A stretch of 64,000 nt of DNA from Chitinophagaceae bacterium. GTDB taxonomy: Bacteria; Bacteroidota; Bacteroidia; Chitinophagales; Chitinophagaceae. Position 1 is the stretch's first letter. Each line of letters opens with the position of its first letter. The position numbers were made by a program, and so were the translations under genes. A model generated the notes under the pieces. That model saw nothing but the letters and a program-made list of their open reading frames with translations, was not told the origin of the DNA and did no database searches. The DNA lies in contig JAHEMN010000002.1 in NCBI GenBank assembly GCA_024643645.1, positions 20,175 to 84,174 of the forward strand. Direction: 5' to 3'. This document shows positions 26,560 through 34,772 of this stretch, in pieces.

Positions 26560-27258
26560 ATGACATTTAATTCAGAATTTGAAAAATATGCGGTGAAGCA
26601 CCGTGGAATTTCCAGCAATACATTACATAGTTATGCATCGCACCTGGTTACAGGGATGACGCCAAACATTATTGAAGAACGTTCATTGAATGTTGCCGTA
26701 ATGGATGTATATAGCCGCTTGATGATGGACCGTATCATCTTTTTAGGATATCCTATTAATGATGAAATAGCAAATATTGTAACTGCCCAATTATTATTCC
26801 TGGATTCTTCTGACAGAACCAGAGATATAAATATGTATATCAACAGCCCAGGTGGAAGTGTCTATTCCGGTTTGGGAGTTTATGATACAATGCAGTATGT
26901 AAGTCCGGATATTGCAACAATTTGTATTGGCGTTGCTGCTTCAATGGCCTGTGTGCTGTTAGGAGCAGGTACGAATGGAAAAAGAGCAGCCTTGAAACAT
27001 TCCCGTATAATGATGCATCAACCAAGCGGAGCAATCGGTGGTCAGGCAAGCGATATTGAAATAACGGTGAATGAGATCCGTAAACTCAAAAAAGAGTTAT
27101 ACGAGGTTGTTAATGTACATACAGGAAAGCCAATCGATCAGATTGAAAAAGATTTTGACCGTGATAATTGGATGACGGCTGCAGAAGCAAAAGAATATGG
27201 CCTGGTAGATGAAGTTTTAATGATGAATCCAAGAAAACAGAAAAAAGAAACTAAATAA
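26560..27258 (+). CDS. clpP: ATP-dependent Clp protease proteolytic subunit (paralogue 1)
   Basis: This serine peptidase forms the Clp barrel. The protein is 232 residues, with about 30 extra residues at the N-terminus compared with typical ClpP. The catalytic triad is complete: Ser128 in GVAASMAC, His153 in MMHQPSG, Asp202 in FDRDNW. The oxyanion-loop glycines NSPGGSVYSG are present. A second clpP follows after 40 bp and clpX further on, so one chaperone probably serves both. A near-consensus -7 box (TACTTTCG, 26506-26513, one mismatch) lies upstream. Confidence 0.95.
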   Translation: MTFNSEFEKYAVKHRGISSNTLHSYASHLVTGMTPNIIEERSLNVAVMDVYSRLMMDRIIFLGYPINDEIANIVTAQLLFLDSSDRTRDINMYINSPGGSVYSGLGVYDTMQYVSPDIATICIGVAASMACVLLGAGTNGKRAALKHSRIMMHQPSGAIGGQASDIEITVNEIRKLKKELYEVVNVHTGKPIDQIEKDFDRDNWMTAAEAKEYGLVDEVLMMNPRKQKKETK

Positions 27259-27298
27259 AAAATTAAACAGGAACTATAAATATTTTAAAAATTATCAT

Positions 27299-27931
27299 AT
27301 GAATCGCAAACAATTTTTAAACAATGATTGGAGAGCAGATGACGAGGATGATGAAAAAGATGAAAATGTGAAAAGCGACCTTGGCATTTTTAGTAAAAAA
27401 TTAGAAAAATATTTTTTTCAGAAGAGATCCGTTTATCTATGGGGTGTAGTAGATGATAAAAGCGCAAAAGATATTGTAAGCAAACTTTTATTATTAGATG
27501 CCGATAAACCGGGTGAAGAAATTAAATTTTATATAAATAGCCCCGGAGGAGTGGTAACAAGCGGAATGGTGATGTATGATACCATGCAAATGATCAGCAG
27601 TCCAGTAAGTACAATATGCATGGGTCTGGCAGCTTCAATGGGAAGCATATTATTAAGCGGCGGTGAAAAAGGTAAACGTTTTATCTTCCCACACGGAGAA
27701 GTGATGATACATCAGCCTTCATTAGGAGGTTATATACAAGGTGTAACTGCTGATCTGGAAATTCAGGCAGAACAAACTAAAAGGGTGAAAGAGATTGGTG
27801 CTACTATCCTGGCAAAAAACTGTGGAAAGACAATAGAACAGATCATGAAAGATTTTGACAGGGATTATTGGATGGATGCCAAAAAAGCAATAGAATATGG
27901 TATAGCTGACAAATTAGTTGAAAAGCTATAA
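27299..27931 (+). CDS. clpP: ATP-dependent Clp protease proteolytic subunit (paralogue 2)
   Basis: This is a second, divergent ClpP of 210 residues. Its N-terminus is very acidic (WRADDEDDEKDEN, about 11-23) and unlike the normal axial loop sequence. Ser113 (GLAASMGS), His138 (VMIHQPS) and Asp189 (FDRDYW) complete the triad, with two extra residues between His and Asp compared with paralogue 1. Whether the two form separate or mixed 14-mers cannot be seen. The gene is co-directional with paralogue 1, 40 bp apart, and ends with a terminator at 27971-27996. Confidence 0.95.
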   Translation: MNRKQFLNNDWRADDEDDEKDENVKSDLGIFSKKLEKYFFQKRSVYLWGVVDDKSAKDIVSKLLLLDADKPGEEIKFYINSPGGVVTSGMVMYDTMQMISSPVSTICMGLAASMGSILLSGGEKGKRFIFPHGEVMIHQPSLGGYIQGVTADLEIQAEQTKRVKEIGATILAKNCGKTIEQIMKDFDRDYWMDAKKAIEYGIADKLVEKL

Positions 27932-27970
27932 GGCATTGTATATTAATATATTAAGGTTTAATTAATAAAT

Positions 27971-27996
27971 AAAGCCGCCCTTTTCGAGGTGGTTTT
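27971..27996 (+). terminator. Terminator between clpP and clpX
   Basis: AAAGCCGCC (27971-27979) pairs with GGTGGTTTT (27988-27996), a 9-bp stem with two G-U pairs. It is followed by ATAATTTT rather than a clean T-run, so termination may be partial. It separates the two clpP genes from clpX. Confidence 0.7.
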
Positions 27997-28048
27997 ATAA
28001 TTTTGATTGTTACGAATTCGTTTGTAGTTCGTATTATAGAAACAAATT

Positions 28049-29293
28049 ATGGCAAAAAATCCTTTACATTGTTCGTTTTGTGGCCGCAACCGGGATGAGG
28101 TAAAGATCCTTATTGCTGGTCAGGAAGGACATATCTGTGAAAACTGCGTAGAACATGCCAGGGAAATAATAGACCAGGAATTGACTGTTAAAGATGAAAA
28201 AGGGAACTCCGCATTTAAATTAACGGTCAAAAAACCAATGGAGATCACCAGGTTTTTGGATGAATATGCAATTGGCCAGAATGAGGCAAAAAAAGTTCTA
28301 GCTGTTGCTGTATATAATCATTATAAAAGATTACAGCAAAAACCATCTGAAAATCCCAATGGCAATGATATTGAAATTGAAAAGAGTAATATCATCATGG
28401 TGGGTGAAACCGGTACCGGTAAAACATTACTGGCAAAAAGTATAGCCCGTATGTTGAATGTACCCTTTGCTATTGTTGATGCTACTGTATTTACTGAAGC
28501 CGGATATGTAGGAGAAGATGTGGAAAGTATACTTACGAGATTATTACAGGTTTGTAATTACGATGTTACCGCTGCTGAGAGAGGTATCGTATATATAGAT
28601 GAGATAGATAAGATAGCCAGAAAAGGTGATAACCCTTCTATAACCCGTGATGTAAGTGGAGAAGGAGTACAACAAGGTATGTTGAAACTGTTAGAAGGAA
28701 CTGATGTACTGGTACCACCACAAGGCGGAAGAAAACATCCTGAACAGAAACTGATCAAAATAAATACACAGAATATATTATTTATTTGCGGAGGTGCTTT
28801 TGATGGAATTGATAAAATAATAGCCCGCCGGGTACAAACCAATACGATCGGATTTAATGTAGATAAGGAACTACAGGAAAACATGAAGAAAAATTTACTT
28901 CGTTATGTAAATGCAACAGACTTAAAAGGATTTGGCTTAATACCTGAATTGCTGGGAAGGTTGCCGGTAGTAACACATCTTGATCCGTTGGATGCAGAAA
29001 CATTAAGGGCCATCCTTACAGAACCAAAGAATGCTTTGGTAAAACAGTACAAGAAACTTTTTGAATTGGAAAATATTAAGCTGACCATTGAAGATGATGT
29101 GCTTGATTTTATGGTAGAAAAAGCAATGGAATATAAACTTGGTGCAAGAGGTCTAAGAAGTATTTGCGAAGGAATACTTACTGATGCAATGTATGAAATG
29201 CCATCTTCAGATGTAAAAGAATTCAATTTGGATCTCGAATATGCCAAACGACATTTTGATAAGAGTAAGTTGAGCTTATTGAAAGTAGCTTAA
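28049..29293 (+). CDS. clpX: ATP-dependent Clp protease ATP-binding subunit ClpX
   Basis: This AAA+ unfoldase feeds ClpP. The protein is 414 residues. The N-terminal C4 zinc finger has Cys8, Cys11, Cys30 and Cys33. Walker A is GETGTGKT, Walker [11 protein letters not shown], followed by the GGRKHP pore-associated stretch and the IGF loop that docks onto ClpP (TIGFN). The C-terminal domain contains LGARGLRSI. The gene is downstream of both clpP paralogues beyond a weak terminator, so it may be partly co-transcribed. Confidence 0.97.
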   Translation: MAKNPLHCSFCGRNRDEVKILIAGQEGHICENCVEHAREIIDQELTVKDEKGNSAFKLTVKKPMEITRFLDEYAIGQNEAKKVLAVAVYNHYKRLQQKPSENPNGNDIEIEKSNIIMVGETGTGKTLLAKSIARMLNVPFAIVDATVFTEAGYVGEDVESILTRLLQVCNYDVTAAERGIVYIDEIDKIARKGDNPSITRDVSGEGVQQGMLKLLEGTDVLVPPQGGRKHPEQKLIKINTQNILFICGGAFDGIDKIIARRVQTNTIGFNVDKELQENMKKNLLRYVNATDLKGFGLIPELLGRLPVVTHLDPLDAETLRAILTEPKNALVKQYKKLFELENIKLTIEDDVLDFMVEKAMEYKLGARGLRSICEGILTDAMYEMPSSDVKEFNLDLEYAKRHFDKSKLSLLKVA

Positions 29294-29318
29294 CCAGTTT
29301 CATTATAAAATAATTATT

Positions 29319-29350
29319 AAATGCCAGAGTAAATATGCTCCGGCATTTTT
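29319..29350 (+). terminator. Intrinsic terminator after clpX
   Basis: AAATGCCAGAG (29319-29329) pairs with CTCCGGCATTT (29338-29348), 10 of 11 positions, with one A-C mismatch and a T-run. It is located 25 bp past the clpX stop. Confidence 0.85.
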
Positions 29351-29385
29351 AGTATTGCTAACTTTATTTTTCAAAAAAGTATATT

Positions 29386-29532
29386 ATGCAAGAATTATTA
29401 GAAAAACTAAAGGCAGAAGCCGGACTTACTGATGAACAGGCAAAGAAAGCTATCTCTACTATTAAAAGTTACGTTGTAGAAAAATTTCCAATGCTGGAAG
29501 GTGCCGTTAGCAATGTATTTGGGAATGAGTAA
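29386..29532 (+). CDS. 48-residue small helical protein
   Basis: An ATG at 29386 opens a 48-residue frame: MQELLEKLKAEAGLTDEQAK, then a second helix and the tail KFPMLEGAVSNVFGNE. The helix-(GLTDEQA)-helix-FPM layout looks like a conserved small cytoplasmic protein that I have seen in Bacteroidota, but I cannot name a function. A near-consensus -7 box (TAACTTTA, one mismatch) lies about 20 nt upstream, past the clpX terminator, so it is probably expressed alone. Its TAA directly abuts the stop of the opposite-strand lipoprotein gene. Confidence 0.7.
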   Translation: MQELLEKLKAEAGLTDEQAKKAISTIKSYVVEKFPMLEGAVSNVFGNE

Positions 29533-29658
29533 TTAACGGATGTTACGACAATGTTTTCCTTTTGGATGATTAGCCGCTTCATATGGAGTCATTGCCCTGG
29601 AACATGATTGAAAAACAATACCTGCAAGGATCAATAAAAAAAAGATTCTGGTTTTCAT
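29533..29658 (-). CDS. 41-residue predicted lipoprotein
   Basis: The minus-strand ATG at 29658 opens a 41-residue frame: MKTRIFFLLILAGIVFQSCS, then a 22-residue tail with Pro25, Tyr26 and a second cysteine (KGKHCRNIR). The N-terminus is a compact signal peptide ending in QSC, a typical Bacteroidota lipoprotein cleavage site (Cys19 lipidated). The mature part is basic and only 23 residues long. Such very small lipoproteins recur in Chitinophagaceae, as far as I recall, but none has a known role. The stop codon touches that of the 48-residue gene with no base between. Confidence 0.65.
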   Translation of the reverse strand: MKTRIFFLLILAGIVFQSCSRAMTPYEAANHPKGKHCRNIR

Positions 29659-29812
29659 AGCTGTTTTTTTAGACAACTAAAATACATATTCCTTCAAGGT
29701 TTTATAGTAAAGAAATACTTAGAAAAATCATTTTTTTAAGGCGTAGAATTTATCAGTAAAAATTCTGGAAAATCACTCTTTAAATAAAATATTTCTGTTT
29801 TATGTATAACTA

Positions 29813-29846
29813 TTAAAAAGAACATCCCGGCGCCTGGCCGGGATGT
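29813..29846 (-). terminator. Intrinsic terminator of the ribonucleotide reductase gene
   Basis: ACATCCCGG (29822-29830) and CCGGGATGT (29838-29846) form a perfect 9-bp GC-rich stem with a 7-nt loop. On the minus strand it is followed by TCTTTTTAA. It lies 85 bp beyond the stop codon of the reductase. Confidence 0.85.
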
Positions 29847-29930
29847 AGAATTAATGGGTACTTTCTTTATTTGGTTTTTCAATCCAAACATGTTTGATGT
29901 CCGCCATTGTTATTACAACAGCAGAATAGA

Positions 29931-32900
29931 TCAACTGCAACCACCCTGGTTACCACAGTTCAGGCATTTGTAACAAGTGCCGCTTCTCATCATTATATGT
30001 CCACAAACATTACAAGCAGGTGCATCACTTTGCATACTCTTGGAAGCTGCATTCAATGCCTCTGCACCAGTATCAGGTCTTGCTGACTGTGCTACACGTT
30101 GATTCTTTACAGGCTGTGGAGCAACAGTTCCCGCTGAAGGTGTTACACGAACACTGGATAATTCATGCGGTACATATTCCAATGGATTTGATGGTACCTC
30201 ATCCCATTCATCTGCTCCAGTATTCATGATCTCAGGCTTATCCAAAACATGAACAAGATCAGTACGGCCGAGGTATTCATAACCTAATACCCTGAAAATA
30301 AAATCAACTATTGATGTTGTTGATTTGATATTCGGATGCTCTACAAATCCAGATGGGTCAAATCTTGTAAAAGCAAACTTGTCAACAAACTCTTCTAATG
30401 GAACACCATATTGTAAACCAATAGAGATTGAGATCGCAAAGCAGTTCATCATACTACGCATGGTAGCTCCCTCTTTCGCCATATCCACAAAAATTTCTCC
30501 CAATGTTCCATCACTGTACTCACCGGTGCGGAGGAAGATGGCTTGTCCGTTGATTTTAGCTTTTTGTGTAAAACCACGGCGCTTGGCAGGCAATGCTCTT
30601 CTTTCAACAATAGTGGCAAGTCTTCTTTTCAGCTTGGTATCAGGTGATGCCTGTACCCTCTTTTGTACTTCATCCAGTAATTCTTCAACAGTTAATTTTC
30701 CCAGATCAACAATGTTGGAATCACCCGTAGTATTCAACTGTTCCTTAGTAGCTGCTTCCTCCGATTTTGTATCTTCTTTTTTCTTCTTATCACTTTTATT
30801 ACTTAATGGCTGTGATAATTTAGAACCATCCCTATACAATGCATTTGCTTTCAACCCTAACTTCCAGCTGAGGTAATATGCATCTGCAATCTCTTCTACT
30901 TTAGCTTCATAAGGCAGGTTAATTGTTTTGGAGATAGCACCACTGATAAATGGTTGTGTAGCTCCCATCATGCGGATGTGGCCATGTGCATGTATATATC
31001 GTTGGCCTTTAGCTCCGCATTTATTGGCACAGTCAAAAACGGGCAAGTGTTCATCTTTTAATCCAGGGGCACCTTCAAGCATCATTGTACCACACACATA
31101 ATTATTCGCTTCCTCTATCTGCTCATCTGTGAATCCTAATGCTTCCAGCATACTCCATTCACCATCATTATATTCGTCCGCAGTAAAGCCCAGTCTTTGC
31201 AGACACTCTTCACCTAATGAATATTTATTGAAAATAAAGCCGACTTCAAATGCAGTCAATGCAGCAGCATCCAGTTTCTTAATTTCATCAGCTATAAAAC
31301 CTTTTTCACTTAACGTCTGATGATTAATATGCGGTGCACCTGCAAATGAAGCAGACCCTGTTGCATACTTAATAATATTCTCTGATTCTTTTTCAGAATA
31401 ACCCAGATGCTTTAGTGCAGATGGTACTGACTGGTTAATGATCTTAAAATAACCACCACCAGATAGTTTTTTAAATTTCACCAAAGCGAAATCTGGTTCT
31501 ACGCCTGTAGTATCACAATCCATTACCAGACCTATAGTTCCTGTAGGTGCTATTACGGTTGCCTGTGCATTTCTGTAACCAAACTTCTCTCCCATTTCTA
31601 CTGCATCATCCCATGCCTTGCAAGCTGCTTTTAATAAATAATCAGGACAATATTTTGCATGAATTCCCTGAGGCTTCAAACTTAATCCTTCGTATTCATC
31701 AGCATCATAAGCAGCAAGGCGGTGATTACGCATTACTTTCATCATGTGCTCCTTGTTCTCTTCATATCTTGGAAAAGCACCTAAAACACTTGCCATTTCT
31801 GCAGAGGTTTTATAAGCAACACCAGTCATTATTGCAGTGATAGCTCCTGCAATACCCCTTGCTTCTTCACTATCATAAGGAATACCACCAACCATTAACA
31901 TGGTGCCAAGGTTAGCATAGCCTAATCCTAATGTCCTGTACTCATAACTCAATTGAGCCACTTCTTTAGAAGGGAATTGAGCCATTAATACTGAAACTTC
32001 CAATACAACTGTCCATAAACGACAGTTATATTCATATCCTTCTACATCAAATGATTTTTTTTCTTTATCATAAAACTTCATCAGGTTTGATGAAGCCAGA
32101 TTACAAGCTGTATTATCAAGGAACATGTATTCAGAGCAAGGATTTGATGCTCTGATTTCCCCACCTTCAGGACAAGTATGCCATTCGTTGATGGTGGTAT
32201 TATATTGTGTACCGGGATCAGCACAACGCCATGCAGCGTAAGAGATCTGATTCCATAATTCCCTTGCAGGAACTTTCTTCATCACTCTTCCATCCATTCT
32301 TCCTTTCAATTCCCAATCTTCATTATTATCTAATTTTTCGAAAAATGAATTTGGAATACGGATAGAGTTATTTGAGTTCTGTCCACTTACAGTTCTGTAT
32401 GCTTCATCTTCATAGCCTGAAGGATATCCGGCAGCGATCAATGCCCCTACTTTCTTTTCTTCTTCAACTTTCCAGTTAATGAAATCAACAATTTCAGGAT
32501 GATCCAGATCCAGGCAAACCATTTTAGCAGCACGGCGTGTAGTACCACCCGATTTGATAGCTCCTGCAGCACGGTCACCAATTTTCAGAAAACTCATTAA
32601 TCCGGAAGAACTTCCGCCACCACTTAATTTTTCTCCTGAACCACGCAGATTGGAATAGTTTGTTCCGACACCAGAACCATATTTAAAAATCCTTGCTTCC
32701 CTTACCCACAGGTCCATGATTCCTCCATCATTTACCAGATCATCATCAACGCTCAGAATAAAGCAGGCATGCGGTTGTGGACGTTCATATGCATTCTGAG
32801 ATCTTTTCAATTCCCCGTCATTAGCATCTACATAATAATGGCCCTGAGGCTTACCTGTAATGCCGTAGCTTTCGTGAAGGCCAGTATTGAACCACTGAGG

Positions 32901-33311
32901 TGAATTTGGTACACACATCTGATTAAGGATACTATACACTAATTCCTCATAAAATACCTGAGCATCATTTTGACTGGCAAAATAACCATAGCGTTCACCC
33001 CAGGCTCTCCAGCAATTTGCCATGCGATGTGCAACCTGTTTTGCTGAAGTCTCTCTTCCCAAACTTCCATCTGGTTGAGGAATCCCGGCTTTACGAAAAT
33101 ATTTTTGCGCAAGAATATCAGTAGCAATCTGACTCCACTGTTTCGGCACTTCAACATTGTTCATTTCAAATACAGTTTCTCCATTCGGGTTTCGAATTAC
33201 AGAAGTACGGTAATCATACTCAAACATGTCAAATACATCGACGTCCTCACGGGTAAAGCGACGAGAAAATTGCAAACCGCTCTTTGCGGATGCTTTGGTT
33301 TTGGTAGCCAT
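29931..33311 (-). CDS. nrdJ: Adenosylcobalamin-dependent (class II) ribonucleotide reductase
   Basis: This enzyme reduces ribonucleotides to deoxyribonucleotides with an adenosylcobalamin radical, without oxygen. The protein is 1126 residues, of the large NrdJ type. Conserved blocks include SPQWFNTGLHE, GVGTNYSNLRG, EYMFLDNTACNLASSNLM (substrate and loop region), and APTGTIGLVMDCDTTG. A Lys/Glu-rich linker near residues 825-850 (SDKKKKEDTKSEE) joins the core to a C-terminal part. That part ends in a four-cysteine zinc ribbon (CNVCG, CYKCLNCG) used to re-reduce the active site. No cobalamin riboswitch was seen upstream, but DnaA-box-like sites were. Confidence 0.96.
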   Translation of the reverse strand: MATKTKASAKSGLQFSRRFTREDVDVFDMFEYDYRTSVIRNPNGETVFEMNNVEVPKQWSQIATDILAQKYFRKAGIPQPDGSLGRETSAKQVAHRMANCWRAWGERYGYFASQNDAQVFYEELVYSILNQMCVPNSPQWFNTGLHESYGITGKPQGHYYVDANDGELKRSQNAYERPQPHACFILSVDDDLVNDGGIMDLWVREARIFKYGSGVGTNYSNLRGSGEKLSGGGSSSGLMSFLKIGDRAAGAIKSGGTTRRAAKMVCLDLDHPEIVDFINWKVEEEKKVGALIAAGYPSGYEDEAYRTVSGQNSNNSIRIPNSFFEKLDNNEDWELKGRMDGRVMKKVPARELWNQISYAAWRCADPGTQYNTTINEWHTCPEGGEIRASNPCSEYMFLDNTACNLASSNLMKFYDKEKKSFDVEGYEYNCRLWTVVLEVSVLMAQFPSKEVAQLSYEYRTLGLGYANLGTMLMVGGIPYDSEEARGIAGAITAIMTGVAYKTSAEMASVLGAFPRYEENKEHMMKVMRNHRLAAYDADEYEGLSLKPQGIHAKYCPDYLLKAACKAWDDAVEMGEKFGYRNAQATVIAPTGTIGLVMDCDTTGVEPDFALVKFKKLSGGGYFKIINQSVPSALKHLGYSEKESENIIKYATGSASFAGAPHINHQTLSEKGFIADEIKKLDAAALTAFEVGFIFNKYSLGEECLQRLGFTADEYNDGEWSMLEALGFTDEQIEEANNYVCGTMMLEGAPGLKDEHLPVFDCANKCGAKGQRYIHAHGHIRMMGATQPFISGAISKTINLPYEAKVEEIADAYYLSWKLGLKANALYRDGSKLSQPLSNKSDKKKKEDTKSEEAATKEQLNTTGDSNIVDLGKLTVEELLDEVQKRVQASPDTKLKRRLATIVERRALPAKRRGFTQKAKINGQAIFLRTGEYSDGTLGEIFVDMAKEGATMRSMMNCFAISISIGLQYGVPLEEFVDKFAFTRFDPSGFVEHPNIKSTTSIVDFIFRVLGYEYLGRTDLVHVLDKPEIMNTGADEWDEVPSNPLEYVPHELSSVRVTPSAGTVAPQPVKNQRVAQSARPDTGAEALNAASKSMQSDAPACNVCGHIMMRSGTCYKCLNCGNQGGCS

Positions 33312-34016
33312 AACTAAAAGAATTTCTCAGGTTAAGTAAATGTAAACTGTGATGACGAAAATATTTTTTTGTATCTGTAATTCATAGTTAGAAATATACA
33401 CATTCTGTGGATAACAGGATTTTGAAAACCGACAATTCAAGCCTGTATTGCATCCTGTCTTTTTTTCACAAAACTGCCAAAAGTTTAGGGTAATTTTTTT
33501 TGGAAATATAACTCCGGTAACCTATCTGATTTTTTACCAAAATACTTTTGTATAGAACCTAATTCAGGCAAGGGTTTAAAAGAATAAAACGGCTGAAAGC
33601 TTTGGTACTGCTGACTTTTATAAATATACTACCTTGAAAGGCTTAGCAGCAAAGGGTTTCACAAAAAATTTATTTTTTAAAAAAAGTTGTGAAAAAAATA
33701 CTTCAAAATTTCGTTTGTGCCATACGTAAGAAAGCATAACATATAGCTTATCAATTTTATTGATCTGGCATTCATTTAAAACCAAAATGTAGATCACAAT
33801 CGTTTATTAAATTGAGATTACCAAAAAACTGTACTACTTGGTTTTATTGGATGTAGTTTATTGTTGATAACGCTTATAGAACTACCCTACTATTGAATTC
33901 TTTGTAGAAAGAAAATATGGAACATTTTGAAAAAAAGTACTTTTAAAATCAATTTTAATTACTAGTGGGCAATGCCGAAAGTTTTTTGCATTTTTGTACC
34001 TAACAACACAGGATGA
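33312..34016. other. 705-bp gene-free region with DnaA-box-like sites
   Basis: No credible reading frame or known RNA was found here. On the minus strand TTATCCACA (33406-33414) is a perfect DnaA box, 95 bp from the reductase start. Looser matches are TTTTTCACA at 33462-33470 (plus) and 33688-33696 (minus), and TTATCAACA at 33862-33870 (minus, one mismatch). A dyad ATACACA-TTC-TGTGGAT (33396-33412) overlaps the perfect box. TTTCACAA/TTGTGAAA (33657-33664, 33687-33694) is an inverted repeat around a 22-bp pure A/T stretch. The region is very AT-rich and may hold regulatory sites for the divergent genes. Confidence 0.5.
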
Positions 34017-34772
34017 ATGAAGTCATTGATTTATAATACACTTGCAGATAAAAAAAAGAACGGCAAAAAATCTTTTGCAGTACTTATTGACCCGGATAAG
34101 GTTAACAAAGGCCTGTTAGATGAACTTGTTGAACTTTCAGTAACTGCAAAAGTTGATTACTTACTGGTTGGCGGAAGCCTGGTTATTTCCAATCACCTGG
34201 ATGAATGTGTGCAACAAATCAAACAAAGTTGTGATATACCAGTAATTCTTTTTCCGGGAAGCCCGTCTCAAATCAGCAAATATGCTGATGCATTATTATA
34301 TCTTTCATTGATCTCCGGACGTAATCCGGAATTATTGATCGGTCAACATGTTGTATCTGCTCCATTTGTTAAGCAAAGCGGATTAGAAATAATGCCAACA
34401 GGTTATATTGTTGTTGATGGTGGTGCACCTACTACAGTTTCTTATATCAGCAATGCAGTACCGGTACCTGCCGATAAAAATGAGATAGCGATGTGTACTG
34501 CTATGGCAGGAGAAATGCTGGGAATGAAATTGATATATATGGACTCAGGAAGTGGTGCCAAACGGCCTGTTTCAGAAAGTATGATAAAATCAGTAGCTGA
34601 CCAGATTGAAGTTCCTTTAATCGTTGGAGGCGGAATTTTGGTTCCTGAAAAAGCTTATCTGAATTGTAAAGCCGGTGCTGATGTGATCGTAGTTGGCAAT
34701 GCCATCGAAAAAAATGCATCACTCATCAAAGAAATGAGCGATGCAGTACATTCTGTTCCCGTAACTATTTAA
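34017..34772 (+). CDS. Geranylgeranylglyceryl phosphate synthase family (PcrB/GGGPS)
   Basis: This TIM-barrel prenyltransferase joins a polyprenyl diphosphate to glycerol-1-phosphate through an ether bond. The protein is 251 residues. FAVLIDPDK at the N-terminus, LLVGGSLV, LYLSLISGRNPELLIG, YMDSGSGAKRP and LIVGGGI are the family's substrate- and phosphate-binding stretches. Bacteroidota members belong to the group II branch, which makes geranylgeranyl product in archaea-like manner; whether ether lipids result here is unknown. It stands alone and converges with the M28 peptidase gene, overlapping it by 4 bp at the stops. Confidence 0.9.
   Translation: MKSLIYNTLADKKKNGKKSFAVLIDPDKVNKGLLDELVELSVTAKVDYLLVGGSLVISNHLDECVQQIKQSCDIPVILFPGSPSQISKYADALLYLSLISGRNPELLIGQHVVSAPFVKQSGLEIMPTGYIVVDGGAPTTVSYISNAVPVPADKNEIAMCTAMAGEMLGMKLIYMDSGSGAKRPVSESMIKSVADQIEVPLIVGGGILVPEKAYLNCKAGADVIVVGNAIEKNASLIKEMSDAVHSVPVTI

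Noticed and set aside
30325-30876. 183-codon plus-strand frame opposite nrdJ
   Set aside because: Nested in a strongly conserved gene on the other strand. It has Ser/Cys/Phe-rich antisense composition and no start context.
33312-34016. Cobalamin riboswitch upstream of the B12-dependent reductase
   Set aside because: I looked for the conserved B12-box and GCCACT-type core sequences and did not see them. An Infernal search with the cobalamin model would settle it.
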